Positions 1 to 12,198 of a stretch of 64,000 nt of DNA are shown here, piece after piece. Position numbers and translations under genes: made by a program. The notes beneath the pieces are model-generated. The model was given only the letters and a program-made list of their open reading frames with translations, did no database searches and was not told where the DNA came from. The DNA is from Sinotaia quadrata. Taxonomy: Eukaryota > Mollusca > Gastropoda > Architaenioglossa > Viviparidae. The stretch is from assembly GCA_028829895.1 (NCBI GenBank), contig CM054177.1:78249163-78313162 (forward strand). The letters are read 5' to 3'. How positions within the stretch are numbered: the first letter of the stretch is position 1; every line of letters begins with the position of its first letter.

Positions 1-948
1 CGCTGCAAATCCTGTTTACAACTGTCTTATTTTCATTTAAATAGTGTAAATTTTACCTCTGAATGATACTTTTTTTTATATAGATGACTAATACATATTA
101 TTTTTAACTGCATAAATTATTTTCACGATTAGAGAAAAACATAAAAGGTACGGTAGGTGTTAAGTGATGTTTAAAATAAAATACTATACTTATCTCAATG
201 TGACCTCCAATATAGGGAGAATAGATTTTGAAAAATACATTTTGAGCAAAGTAGGAAACCATACAAGGTTACGATCTACTAACCTTTCCGCTAGTCTTCT
301 GGTTTACGGCATTTACTTAGGTAAGTAAATTAATTGCGAAAATGTATGACTGAATAATTTTATTAACGTAAAAATTAACTATCTATCTACCTATATAATC
401 TGCCTGCCTGCCTATCTCTTTGTGTGTCTATATATCTATGCATAATATTGTTTAGCAAATATAATTTAGACTATTGTATAATAAAGAATATTTCATTGAA
501 TAAATATAGTCGATTAAATGGATTTTTGATTCTAACGGCCAGAAGTAGGGAATTTTCGAACTCATTTTGACCTTTACCTTTGACCATGCATGATGACGAA
601 AAAGTCAAGCAATCGTGAAATACCAATGCGATACAAGTCTTTTACTTTGCTTTGTAATTGTATTGTAAAGTCGAAATGAAGGGGAGACCTCAGAAAAAGT
701 AAACTGAGATTTTTGGCAGAGACCGACATTCCCCACATAATTGATTTAAAATCGAAATAAAATAAGTTACAAAAAGTGACACAGTGCACTACCTCTTTCA
801 GTACTTTAAGCCTAAGACCGAGGTAATGAGCAAAATGCTAAGAAACCACCTTCACTCCAGCGCCTCTTATTATCTCCCTTTGAGAGTTAACTAAAAGGGT
901 TGCAAGCACGACCTACTTATAATGCTATATATAGGTCAATGACTGGAC
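1..948. other. AT-rich intergenic stretch, no gene seen
   Basis: Unique-looking AT-rich DNA with a short run of CTAT/CTGC tetranucleotides near 380-440. The small open frames lack coding character and I see no convincing splice sites. Confidence 0.5.
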
Positions 949-1024
949 CTTCAAATTTCCCGCGAAAGCGGCGGAAGCCGGAAGCGCCCCCTACACTCAC
1001 TCACTCACTCAATCTTCAAATTTC
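949..1024. mobile_element. ultra-short retrocopy-like insertion with 11-bp target duplication
   Basis: A GC-rich core of about 31 bp (from 961) followed by an (ACTC)n tail sits between two copies of CTTCAAATTTC, at 949-959 and 1014-1024. The same core recurs at 16872-16902 between a different 11-bp direct repeat. A shared core, a simple-repeat tail and private target duplications fit insertion by target-primed reverse transcription, for example of a strongly 5'-truncated LINE or SINE 3' end. The parent element is not identified. Confidence 0.6.
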
Positions 1025-1737
1025 TTTTTAATTTGCACTGGACACCGCAGCTCACTGCTCACAATGAAGCCTTAAGGGTCTGTGGTTCTAGAGCGAAAAA
1101 CAAGCCCTTGATTTGTATTCCTGTTCCCATCCCAACCTAAACCGGTGCAGGCAGCCTGCCACCACTCAGCCAGTTCCTCAACGAGTATGAGTTGGGAGCT
1201 AATGTCGGGTTATGAACCAATGTTTTTTCCTCTGATGAGACCTATATGTCACAATCTTTATTATTCTTGTATGTCAACATTTGTGGAAGTATGCATCCAA
1301 GTGTGAATGTGAAGATAAGTGGTGCGTGAACTCTTATGATGTTCGCCCTACCCTATTGCACCCAGGAGATATAATGAGAACCACTGATCTAAAGAAAATT
1401 TAAAAAAAAAGGCATTCCTAATTTCTAACGAAAGGAATGAATGCATTCTTAATTTCTTAAAAGGAAAAAAGTAAAGGATCAAAGGCTTTCCTAATGTTTA
1501 GAAATAAATTGTTTCTGTTAGTTTAACAACGACCGCATTGATAACTATTTAACGGAAGTAATATTTCTTTAAAACTTCCAAAAATATGACACTTCAGTTC
1601 GTGTCCTTCTGACATGCATAGAGGTCACTTCCAATAGTTCTTCACTTGCCGTCAGGTTTGCGTCACATCCACCCCACACCCCAGAACAATCAAACAACCA
1701 ACCAGTAAGTTGGGCGATTTCTTGTCTATCGGTGTTT
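1025..1737. other. intergenic, possible old retroelement debris
   Basis: No gene seen. The segment around 1320-1400 (a cytosine-rich stretch, then ATAATGAGAACC, then an A-rich run) resembles the 3' end of an old SINE or LINE. I cannot assign it. Confidence 0.3.
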
Positions 1738-2000
1738 TCGTCGATTGCTAAAGAATGGGTTTAAACTCTAATAATGTTGAAACAAGCTGTTCTTTTAAGT
1801 TGTCTGCAGTTTCGTCCCTTGCTAAAGAATGGGTTGAAACAAGCTGTTCTCTTAAGTTGTCTGCAGTTTCGTCCCTTGCTAAAGAATGGGTTGAACTTCT
1901 AATACTGTTGAAACAAGCTGTTCTTCTTAAGTTGTCTGCAGTTTCGTCCCTTGCTAAAGAATGGGTTGAAATTCTAATACTGTTGAATCAAACTGTTTTC
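1738..2000. repeat. minisatellite, 57-75 bp units, about 4 copies
   Basis: Units contain GCTAAAGAATGGGTT and AAGCTGTTCT. Successive GTTGAAAC boxes are 57, 74 and 75 bp apart because some units carry an extra TTCTAATACT-type segment. The 92-codon frame across it is a by-product of the repeat. Confidence 0.85.
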
Positions 2001-2282
2001 TTAGTTAGTTGTCTGTTTCATCTATTCTGCTAGTTACAGTATTACTTCTGAAGTTTGGTTACAGTTCATGGCACAACGCATCAAGCTGTTTCGATCAAGC
2101 ATTCACTAATAAATTCACCTTCTGTAATGATCTGGATTTACTTGCATTTAAATGAGGTACGACGTCACTAGTTTTAACACATCGATCTTGTAAACGCAGT
2201 TAACTGTTTATTGAAACACTGATTTTAATTCTAACATCTCTTGTTCGCTCGCTTTTGCAACGTACTGGTCTTGTATTATTTG

Positions 2283-2494
2283 AGGGCTGCCGCTGGGCTC
2301 AGGGCTGTCGCTGGGTTGTGGGCTGCCGCTGGGCTTGTGGGCTGATGCTGGGTTTGTGGGCTGCCGCTGGGCTTGTGGCTGATGCTGGGTTTGTTGGCTG
2401 TCACTGGGCTTGTGGGCTGATGCTGGGTTTGTGGGCTGTCATTGGGTTATGGGCTGATGCTGGGTTTGTGGGCTGTCACTGGGCTTGTGGGCTG
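2283..2494. repeat. G/T-rich minisatellite of 18-19 bp units arranged as dimers
   Basis: About twelve imperfect copies of GGGCTGATGCTGGGTTTGT. Units ending TTTGT alternate with units ending CTTGT, so the effective period is a dimer of about 37-38 bp. It is strongly purine/T skewed on this strand. Confidence 0.85.
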
Positions 2495-2497
2495 CAC

Positions 2498-4149
2498 CAT
2501 AGTGTCTCTTATGGAGTTTCTGCAAATTAAGCTTTCAATTTTACTGTTTAGTTGTACTAAGGAAATATTACAGTTCCAATTTCTCTTGGAAAATACGATT
2601 TTTATCTTCAATCGATCTTTCTTATTTCCACTAGTTTTTGACATGTTGTTTTGCAGTTCTTTTGTTGTCATTTAACTTTTGAAACTTAACTAAGCAACAT
2701 TCTTAATTAAAAGTTCAAGGGAGAAAGTTCAAGTTACTACCGATAATGCAACTACAAGTTGCAAAATGTAAACGTAGAGAAAATACAGTGCTGTCATAAA
2801 AGGGACTTAAGTTAGGGCTTAGAGCAACGAAAATCAGGCGGAAAGCTAGTACAAAAAAATGTAGCTTACAATGACTAATTGCAACAACTCAAAATTTTTA
2901 TTTGCAGGCTGCATTTTAATTGCTTTATTTTATAGTTTGTTAAATCTATAGTATAAACGAGAAGAGAGTTTCAAGGGGTCTGCGGGGTGTTGGCGGGTCG
3001 TGTTTGACCCGTCTACTTTAGAGGCACTTGTCATGATCTAGTTTGGGGCTGACTGATGTGCATTAAAAAAATATAGGTCGACGATTAACAATGGAAGTAA
3101 CCACCTTCAGAAACAATGGGAAATAAAACTTCGAGTTAATCTGTAGGTTATTGTAACTGAAAATGCTGAAACAATGAAGGATTTTTTTTTTCTCTAAAGA
3201 TTCAAACAAACACACACAAACACAAACTTACTGAAACATTGAAATCCCGTGTTTATATATATCTGTATTATGTACTATACGCTATTCTTGTAACAAAACC
3301 ACAATTCATATATGTGTATATATAAAATTAGATACGTGAATACGTGTGTACATGTTTATGAACAGCACACAGGTGTTAGTATATCTTTCACTTGCATCAC
3401 ATCCATTTATCTAATTTAATTAATTTATCATAATAGTCGCGAGGGTTGTTTAATACTGCCACCGAAGGCCACCACCATGTGGCGACAAAATATCCAAAGT
3501 TTTTTCCTGTGACAGAATATCAGAAGCACTCTCGGATATACAAGCGACATCCTTATGAATGCTATCTTGTAAAGGCTCGAACTATACGCCAGCGCAGACT
3601 GCATTCACCAAGTCTGGACGAGCAGTGTTGTAGTTGCGGACGTTATCGGGGAAATGTCATGATCAGCCGTGTGCGTATAAGTACAATAAATGCACTGGAG
3701 AGCTGCCGTACATAGTTGTTATCGTGTCTACAACTGACTCCGTTAGCTTATATCGGTCAATGTCATAGACACACCCCCTTGTGCCCCGTGTCGGCACACG
3801 ACCGTTGTTTGATAACTTGAAATGCGCAGTTTTCTATCTGCACTATTTTGGGCGGCTGGAACTCCCTCCCCGCGCACATAACATGAACGGATGAGATAAT
3901 GTAGCTGCAAGTTCGGGGGGGGGGGAAAAACCTCGAAGATAATTCGATAAAGTATTCGTCAGGCAGATAAGTTTTAAAAATGTACATTTTTAAAACTTAT
4001 CTGCCTGCCTTAAAGATGTAAATGGAGATTGTAGATTAGATTAGGAGGGTAATCTTTAGAGGTTTATATGGTATTTATGGAAAGCAGAGGTCACGTGACG
4101 AGAAATGTCTTTACGATTAAATGTATATAACGACAAAGTCATGCTTTGA
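2498..4149. other. intergenic, unique, contains a perfect palindrome
   Basis: No gene supported. A plus-strand frame of 89 codons at 3446-3715 has a mixed composition but no recognisable domain and no good splice sites. It may be an old transposon fragment. A run of ten G lies near 3917. The 48-bp palindrome at 3960-4007 is listed separately. Confidence 0.4.
3960..4007. repeat. perfect 48-bp palindrome, no spacer
   Basis: The left arm 3960-3983 and right arm 3984-4007 are exact reverse complements, centred on TGTACA. Pairing stops just outside (T at 3959 against C at 4008). The core is AT-rich with GC-rich ends (CAGGCAGAT), so it could form a cruciform or a foldback RNA. Its origin is unknown. 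Confidence 0.9.
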
Positions 4150-4407
4150 GGATTGTTTCTACGTTTTTATAAGATCTCTTTATGGTATGACAGAAGTCGT
4201 ACATTGAAGGTTGTTCTGACATTTCATAAGATCTCTTCATGGTATGACAGAAGTCGTACATTGAAGGTTGTTCTGACATTTCATAAGATCTCTTCATGGT
4301 ATGACAGAAGTCGTACATTGAAGGTTGTTCTGACATTTCATAAGATCTCTTCATGGTATGACAGAAGTCGTACATTGAAGGTTGTTCTGACATTTCATAA
4401 GATCTCT
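4150..4407. repeat. minisatellite, 57-bp unit, about 4.5 copies
   Basis: ATTTCATAAG recurs at 4221, 4278, 4335 and 4392, exactly 57 bp apart. Because 57 is a multiple of three, both strands show an open frame of 84-89 codons with a repeated peptide. This is not evidence of coding. Confidence 0.9.
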
Positions 4408-4675
4408 TATGTACCGTTATAAGTCAGTAAGATTGTTTTGTTGGATTTCATACTGTTATTAATAGAAATGACAAAATTCATACTGAGGAATGTTCTTTAA
4501 TTTGGAGTTTACGATGTTCTCGCTAGAGCAGCAGAAAGCCGCGTTATAATTTGTCTTCAGAGTTTCAGACTTTAGAGCAATGAGAAGTCATATAGGCATA
4601 CTAAGACTCCGTACGTTAAGAGTTTCACAGTTAAAAAAAAAGCTAAGAAATTCACTTACTAAGACTACGTATATT

Positions 4676-4965
4676 TAGTGTTTCACAGTCATCTATTGAG
4701 GATGGAGAAGCCACATACCAAGACTAGTATGCTTAGGGTTTCACAGTCATCTATTGAGGATGGAGAAGCCACATACCAAGACTACGTATGCTTAGTGTTT
4801 CACAGTCATCTATTGAGGATGGAGAAGCCACATACCAAGACTAGTATGCTTAGTGTTTCACAGTCATCTATTGAGGATGGAGAAGCCACATACCAAGACT
4901 AGTATGCTTAGTGTTTCACAGTCATCTATTGAGGATGGAGAAGCCACATACCAAGACTACGTACG
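4676..4965. repeat. minisatellite, 58-59 bp unit, 5 copies
   Basis: TTTCACAGTCATCTATTGAG recurs at 4681, 4739, 4798, 4856 and 4914. Units are nearly identical, differing mainly at TAGTATG versus TACGTATG. Confidence 0.9.
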
Positions 4966-5090
4966 TTCAGAATTGCACGCAGACGTCTATAGAGCAATAG
5001 GAAGTCACGTACTTAGACCTTGGACGCTTAACATTTCACAATCGTCTTTAGAAGTGAGAAATTACACACTAAAGACTGACTATATAGGCT

Positions 5091-5490
5091 ACACCAGTTT
5101 AACATAAAGACAAGCTTAAACATTACACATCAGTTTAACATAAAGACAAGATTAATTATTACACACCACTTCAACATAAAGACAAGTTTAAACATTACAC
5201 ACCACTTCAACATAAAGACAAGTTTAAACATTACACACCAGTTCAACATAAAGACAAGATTAAACATTACACACCAGTTCAACATAAAGACAAGTTTAAA
5301 CATTACACACCAGTTCAACATAAAGACAAGATTAAACATTACACACCAGTTCAACATAAAGACAAGTTTAAACATTATACACCAGTTCAACATAAAGACA
5401 AGATTAAACATTACACACCAGTTCAACATAAAGACCAGATTAAACATTGTACACGACTTCAACATAAAGGCAAGGTTAAAAATTATATTT
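5091..5490. repeat. minisatellite, 36-bp unit, about 11 copies
   Basis: Units carry CAACATAAAGACAAG and AACATTACACACCA, alternating GTTTAA and GATTAA. The 12-codon period keeps a 125-codon minus-strand frame open with a monotonous hydrophobic peptide, which I treat as spurious. Confidence 0.9.
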
Positions 5491-5499
5491 GGCATGAAT

Positions 5500-7285
5500 C
5501 TAGGCATACTTATTCGGCAAAAATATTTTCAGTCCCCGAACTCATTTTTTTAAAACCATCCAATGGAGACAAAAAGTGTTTTACTGACAAGAGGAATTTA
5601 AAGGTAAATTACTGCCTATCTCCAGAATATATTTCCTAAACTCTTCTAGACTGGCTGCCAGTTATGTCTCATCGAGCGAAACGCGTCAACATGATGCTAT
5701 GAGTATGAAGTGCAAGAATCTATGTTTGTCTTATACTTTAAGCAGAAGCGTATGAAAATTTCAAGGGAAGTAAATCTGAGCTAGGTGAAATGCTTCAACG
5801 TTAGCGCATGAGAGCTGTTTGTGTATATGCATATTTATATGTGTATGCGTTTGTGTATATGAGTGTGTATATGTTTGCATAGTAAATGGATTTGTTCATA
5901 ATTTTCTTAAACGCTAACAGTTCAACAGTAAATTAAAAAAAAATAACGTAAAATCAGGATAACAAGCAAAACAACGAATACCCAAACAACTTTTGCCCCA
6001 TCTCCAACTCAAACAAGTTCAAACACAGTCAAGTAAATATAAACAAATACAAATAAAAAAAAAACAGACTAACAGGCACAAACCAACCAATAAATACCAG
6101 CCGGCCGACTAACCAGCTAACTGACTTTCTCCGTGCTTTTACATTAAACTATTAAACTGTTACGTTCACGAATGTAAAGAAGTATTTTTATTTTTCCTGG
6201 CTGTGTTCAGTGTTTTCTCCATGCAACTACCCTTCCCTCCTGCCCAGCTTCCGTCCCTCTCTCCCTTCCTTCTATTCCGCTCTTCTTCCCCTCTCTTCTC
6301 CCTTTTCTTCGTACTTTTACTTTCTCTAAAGGGTGTAAAGCCAGGACCTTTTATCCAGACATACAGTTTATTGCAGCGTTAATATCTTTGGGGTTTTTTG
6401 TTAGAGTAAATAAGCACAAAGGAATAAAGTCTATATGTAAATGCTAAAGTCGAGAGGAGAGAGAGTAAGAGATAGGGAGGTATAGAGAGAGAGAGAAGAG
6501 TGAGTGAGTGAGACAACAGTGAGAGAAGGAGTAAGAGAGGGAGATGTATGAGAGAGTGAGGTAAGGAGATGGAGAGATAGAGATACAGCGGGAGGGAGAG
6601 ATAGAGAGAGAGAGAGTGACAGAAAGGGAGATAGAATGTTACATGAAAGGCAGATTACTCGTATTAGCTGTATTATTTCACGTAAGAAAGCCTACGGCCA
6701 ATCGTTTATAATAGAGTGATTCACAAATAAAGAGAGTTATACAGAAAAACTGATTGAAAGGTGTTAAGTAGGTAGCTGGTTGAATACGTAGAAAAATACA
6801 GAGATTACTTACAGAGAAATAGATGGCATATCTATAGATATGCAAGTCTATAAATAATTGTACACAAAAAGTTCGTTAAATAGACTAATAATTTACACAG
6901 ACTAGGAGAAAGAATGATGATTGACGGGTATGTATTTAGAGGATAGAACGTCTGAAAGAAATCGGTTGTAATGGATAGATGCACAGATAGATAAATCGAT
7001 ATCTTAAATACCGATATATTAGAAAAAAATAAATTACGAAAAGGGACACACAGACAATGACTGATTAATAGAAGGTTAGAGAGCGATATTGCAATGCATA
7101 AATGTTTTATTAAGAAATATATTACTCTCGAACTAGGATTATTATATTGAAATTCCTGACATTGTGACATTTTTATAACCATATTGTGCATCTCTGCACT
7201 CAAGTCGCTTGTGACAAGCTTTAGCGAGCATAACAATCAGGACAACGCTTCACATACTGTAGGTAGCAGGCCTTCTTGTTTCACG
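5500..7285. other. intergenic with strand-biased low-complexity tracts
   Basis: A pyrimidine-rich stretch (about 6220-6340) is followed by a long GA-rich stretch (about 6450-6640). The minus-strand frame at 6832-7236 is AT-driven and not protein-like. No gene seen. Confidence 0.45.
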
Positions 7286-7740
7286 ACTGAGACCAATCTT
7301 AAGCCATTACAAATATCTATAATCTTACACGAAAGAGACCAATCTTAAGCCATTACAAATATTTATAATCTTACACGATAGAGACCAATCTTAAGCCATT
7401 ACAAATATTTATAATCTTACACGATAGAGACCAATCTTAAGCCATTAAAAATATCTATAATCTTACACGAAAGAGACCAATCTTAAGCCATTAAAAGTAT
7501 TTATAAACTTACACGAAAGAGACCAATCTTAAGCCATTACAAATATCTATAATCTCACACGAAAGAGACCAATCTTAAGCCATTACAAATATCTATAATC
7601 TCACACGAAAGAGACCAATCTTAAGCCATTACAAATATCTATAATCTTACACGATAGAGACCAATCTTAAGCCATTACAAATATCTATAATCTTACACGA
7701 TAGAGACCAATCTTAAGCCATTAAAAATATTTATAATCTT
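7286..7740. repeat. minisatellite, 45-bp unit, about 10 copies
   Basis: The unit begins AGAGACCAATCTTAAGCCAT and ends ATAATCTTACACGA. Units differ by single substitutions (ACGAAAG versus ACGATAG, CTATAATC versus TTATAATC). Confidence 0.9.
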
Positions 7741-7894
7741 CATCTGTTTTCATGCGTACACTTTATAGCACTTGTTCTTTACGTACTCTAGCCTATCTCT
7801 ACATTCGACCAAGCAAGGTTACACTTTGTTTACAGTAAAGCACGCGACTAAAATGTGTACTCACGGTTTAAATCGATATGAAAATGTGAGCGTA

Positions 7895-8697
7895 TACAGC
7901 AAGCATAAAATTGTTTATGCTGCCCCCCCTTCTTTCTTGTTTCGTTTACACTTTTTACAGCAAGCATAAAATTGTTTAAGCTGCCTTACTTTATATACAT
8001 ACGCACAGCAATGTAAAACAAGAAAGGAAGGCAGCTTAAATTAAACAACTTTATGCTTGCTGTAAACGCAACAAGAAAGGAAGACAGCTTAAATTAAACA
8101 ACTTTATGCTTGCTGTAAACGCAACAAGAAAGGAAGACAACTTAAATTAAACAACTTTATGCTTGCTGTAACGCAACAAGAAAGGAAGACAACTTAAATT
8201 AAACAACTTTATGCTTGCTGTAAACGCAACAAGAAAGGAAGACAACTTAAATTAAACAACTTTATGCTTGCTGTAAACGCAACAAGAAAGGAAGGCAGCT
8301 TAAATTAAACAACTTTATGCTTTGCTGTAAACACAACAAGAAAGGAAGACAAATTAAACAACTTTATGCTTGCTGTAAACGCAACAAGAAAGGAAGGCAG
8401 CTTAAATTAAACAACTTTATGCTTGCTGTAAACGCAACAAGAAAGGAAGGCAGCTTAAATTAAACAACTTTATGCTTGCTGTAAACGCAACAAGAAAGGA
8501 AGACAACTTAAATTAAACAACTTTATGCTTGCTGTAAACGCAACAAGAAAGGAAGACAACTTAAATTAAACAACTTTATGCTTGCTGTAAACACAACAAG
8601 AAAGGAAGACAAATTAAACAACTTTATGCTTGCTGTAAACGCAACAAGAAAGGAAGGCAGCTTAAATTAAACAACTTTATGCTTGCTGTAAACGCTC
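7895..8697. repeat. 53-bp minisatellite with inverted copies at its left edge
   Basis: About 12-13 direct copies (8020-8697) contain AACGCAACAAGAAAGGAAG and ACAACTTTATGCTTGCTGT. At 7895-7990 two partial copies stand in the opposite orientation (CAGCAAGCATAAAATTGTTT, then CTTTCTTGTTTCG). The locus can therefore form a hairpin between the inverted units and the array. Confidence 0.85.
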
Positions 8698-8793
8698 ACA
8701 TATTTAGTGTCAGAAGCAAACAAGTGGCACATTGTGCGTGTACAAAAGGAGAATGCTGCGTGTACTCTTACAAGTGTATATGAGTATGCTCGC

Positions 8794-8797
<4 letters not shown>

Positions 8798-8852
<55 letters not shown>

Positions 8853-8904
8853 TGAGTGAGAGCTTGCTCGCATATATCTATATGAGAGAGAGAGAGAGAG
8901 AGCG
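8798..8904. repeat. (TG)n and (GA)n microsatellites
   Basis: About 50 bp of TG dinucleotides, followed after GAGTGAGTGAGAG by a short GA run near 8883-8904. The overlapping His/Thr-repeat frames are artefacts. Confidence 0.9.
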
Positions 8905-9341
8905 AGCGTGCTTGAATGTGTATATGATTCAGTATGTTAGTGCATATTCGTGTTTGCACGTGCTTGTGTGTGTACGTTTATTATGTGTGTATAGGTAGGT
9001 ATGTAGGTGTCTATTTATTTATACACGTGTGTTAGAATTTCTTTAAATTTGAGTATGATGTTCTTAAAGTACTCTTAATTTTTGAAGGCTTAAAATTTAA
9101 ACAAACATACTTAAAAAACTGCCATTAATATGTACAGAGTAAATTATTATCAAAAATATATTAGCTATAGACAAACAAAAACACCCCTCCACAAATTTGT
9201 AAACAGTACTTTTTTCGAATTATCTCCTCTTGTTCTGCGTTGTAACTTGAATTTATTTTCAGATGTAAGTTAGAATTTGATCGGTTAAGGGCAGATCACA
9301 CTATCACAATTATCACGAATACTATTATTTGCACTTCGCAT

Positions 9342-9905
9342 TTTATTATTATTATGTTGTTGTTGTTTCGATAACTTCTTTTACCCCACAGGAATTGCAT
9401 GAAAACTTTTCATCTTCTTGATGTTCTCAGTTTTGGGAGGATTCCTGTGGGGCCTTCCTCTCTTCTCTTGCATTCAAAGAGGGTAGTGAAGGACTCTGAT
9501 GCTGCGTTTAGTTGTCGTCTATTATTGTCGACTGTTGCGACTGTTGTGGATCCTTTATTATTATTTTTTCTTCTTTTTGAGATGTAGTTGTTGTGTCGTG
9601 CAGTTTCCCAATGAATTTGAAATTTAAATTATTATTATAGAAGGTGGTGTGTTTGTTTGGATGAGATACTCGATTAGTGCTTGGTGTATGTGATTTTGAT
9701 GATGTTTTGTTGGGTACAGTAGTGATTTCATTGTGAATGGCAGGTGTAGTATATTTGTTGTTTCCCTGATGATTTTTCTTTCTTCTTTATAATTGTTACA
9801 TTGTAACAGAAAGTGTTCAATTATGTTTTTGGTTCATGATTTGGATTGTGTGTGTATTTTGTTGAGTTGTACCTTAGTCTATAAATTGCTCTTGTATCAG
9901 CAATA
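9342..9905 (-). pseudogene. 5'-truncated LINE, 3' end with reverse transcriptase C-terminus
   Basis: On the minus strand, 9640-9838 translates to a stretch containing EHFLLQCNNYKEERK, the Cys/His-type HFLL-x-C-x2-Y motif found just after the polymerase domain of many non-LTR retrotransposon proteins. Upstream (9845-9905) another frame gives RAIYRLRYNSTKYTHN, the usual preceding segment. A frameshift and a stop separate the two, so it is dead. The 3' part runs through a GGGGTAAAAGAAGTTATCG-type segment into CAAC and AAT trinucleotides near 9342-9365, as expected for a LINE tail. The family is not resolved. Confidence 0.7.
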
Positions 9906-10075
9906 TAAATACATAGTTCATTTATCAAACACTAAGTTATCACCATTCCGACACCTGTTGTGAAATTTATCTGTCTGTAAACAACGAACTGTCGGTTATC
10001 AAATAACTCAGTTATCAAATAATTATTATCAAATAGCGAACATTATTTATCCAACACTGAAACTTTTGTGTTTTT

Positions 10076-10089
10076 CTATCTATCTGTCA

Positions 10090-10178
<89 letters not shown>
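10076..10178. repeat. (CTAT)n tetranucleotide microsatellite
   Basis: About 100 bp of almost pure CTAT. The Ile/Tyr/Leu/Ser-repeat frame over it is an artefact. Confidence 0.95.
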
Positions 10179-10179
<1 letters not shown>

Positions 10180-10181
<2 letters not shown>

Positions 10182-11140
10182 GTTCATACATACGTTTGTT
10201 AGTCTTGCAGTATGCATGCCTGATCTCACCAGTCTGTCCGTCAGTATGCATGTATGTATGTTCGTCCGTCTCTCTAAAGATGTATTTTACTTTACTCTTT
10301 ACACAAGCGACGCTATCAATCCTCATCAAACTCGAAGACATGTGAAGCTCAAGGACACTTATATAAAAAATAAAGTGAAGGAAAGGGTTCTGCTATACAC
10401 TAAAAATAATGAGAAGAAAAGAAAGGGTTCTAAAAATAAATAAATAAAAAATAAAAAAAATAAAAGAAGCGAAATCTTCGCGCGCAGGAAATCGATGTTA
10501 AAATTTGTATTAATCAAGTTTACTGTCACATATAATGCTGTTATCACGGGATTTGCCTTTTCTTTTCTAACTGCTGTTCTCTGGTCGGACATGAAATTTT
10601 AATTGCGTACTACACTTTGAGCTTTCAAGACTCTACCGTTTCCCAAGATTCGTTTGCGTTTTCTTGCTTCAAGATGTAATTGTGATTGAGTGTCTGCTGG
10701 AGAACAATACACAGCGTGCATGGTCTCATGAATAACGTAACTTTTTTACATTACAACTTGGTGCAACACTTGCACGCACACACGCTTCCACAGACTTAAC
10801 ACAAACTTGTACACACGTATACAAGAATTACATACATACATACACACATTAACATATCACATCTCATACATTATGACGCTATCATACATAAACACATACA
10901 CATAAAGTTTCACACACTAATATTAAGACACATTTTTAGAACACCTAAAATGCAAGTGCGCTCGCACTCACGTGAAAATGTACACACGCACCCACCAAGA
11001 AAATAGTTAAAAGCTAGTTGCATTTCTCGAAGGATTTTTAGCGAAAGTTAAAGCACGTCATTAATAATGCGCATTAACCTGATGTCAGCGACAAGTGAAC
11101 GCCAAACACACATCTGTATGAACAGTTCTAACATGCAGGA
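10180..11140. other. intergenic, AT-rich with CA-rich patches
   Basis: Nothing gene-like. It holds an A-rich run near 10435-10470 and scattered CACA/ATAC words at 10770-10990. Confidence 0.4.
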
Positions 11141-11149
11141 TACATGTAA

Positions 11150-11310
11150 AGAGATTGAGGCGTAAAGAGCTTCTCAGAGGAGAGTCTTTAACAGGTGTAA
11201 TGAGATTTTCAGTGGGGAGTCTTTAACAGGTGTTGGGGGCTTTTCAGTAGGGAACTTTAACAATTGTTGGAGCGTTTCAGTGGTGTCTTTAACAGGTGTA
11301 ATGAACTTTA
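11150..11310. repeat. degenerate minisatellite, roughly 35-45 bp units
   Basis: Four imperfect copies share TTTCAGTGG and GTCTTTAACAGGTGT, with deletions between copies. Confidence 0.65.
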
Positions 11311-11559
11311 ATTGAGTGGTCTGTTTGCTTCTGTTCAAGTTGATTATGATAAATAACCTGAAAGGGCAATGACTGAATGTTGGAATGATAGTTTATCGGA
11401 AAGAGTGAATGTTGTTATGATAATTTATCTGCATACACGAATAGCGACACTTGCTGGCAAACTATTTTAACGCACAAGATATGACGTCTTGACGACTTCT
11501 ATTTATAGATTTTGAACAGATTTGTAAATCAGTCTGATAAAACTGATCTTTCTGACATG

Positions 11560-11790
11560 AAGATTCATCGCCTACTTTAGCTTACACAGCAGTCATAATG
11601 TTCTGACATAAAGATTGCCTACTTTAGCTTACACAGCAGTCATAATGTTCTGACATAAAGACTGCCTACTTTAGCTTACACAGCAGTCATAATATTTTGA
11701 CATAAAGACTGCCTACTTTAGCTTACTCAGCAGTCATAATATTTTGACATAAAGACTGCTTACGTTACCTCACACAGCAGTCATAATGTT
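11560..11790. repeat. minisatellite, about 47-bp unit, 5 copies
   Basis: Units read ACATAAAGACTGCCTACTTT, then AGCTTACACAGCAGTCATAA and a short TGTTCTG- or TATTTTG-type end. Confidence 0.85.
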
Positions 11791-12100
11791 CTCATTGAGA
11801 GAAAAACATTTGAACACAAAGTTGTAATGGATACTGTTATGCAAATTCGCCTCCCATCACATTTCAAAATATACCTTTAGTGTTTTTCACCAGTAATTTT
11901 GATGAGAATTCTATACCAATGTTTGTTTTTTATTTTCATTTTTATTTTATAACTTTCTCTCCCCCCCAACTCCCCCCCCCCTTCTCTGCACATCTGCATA
12001 ATTTGATGCACGCTGATAATGAAGCCATGTTATTTCTGCGAAGCGCCAGTAAATTTTACCTAATAAACATTTTTACTTCAAATTGTGACACATAGATCAA

Positions 12101-12102
<2 letters not shown>

Positions 12103-12197
<95 letters not shown>
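12103..12197. repeat. (CA)n microsatellite
   Basis: About 95 bp of uninterrupted CA. The two Cys/Val-repeat minus-strand frames are artefacts. Confidence 0.97.

Positions 12198-12198
<1 letters not shown>

Noticed and set aside
3446..3715. 89-codon frame as a gene
   Set aside because: Mixed composition but no domain, no splice context and no continuation; at most a transposon relic.
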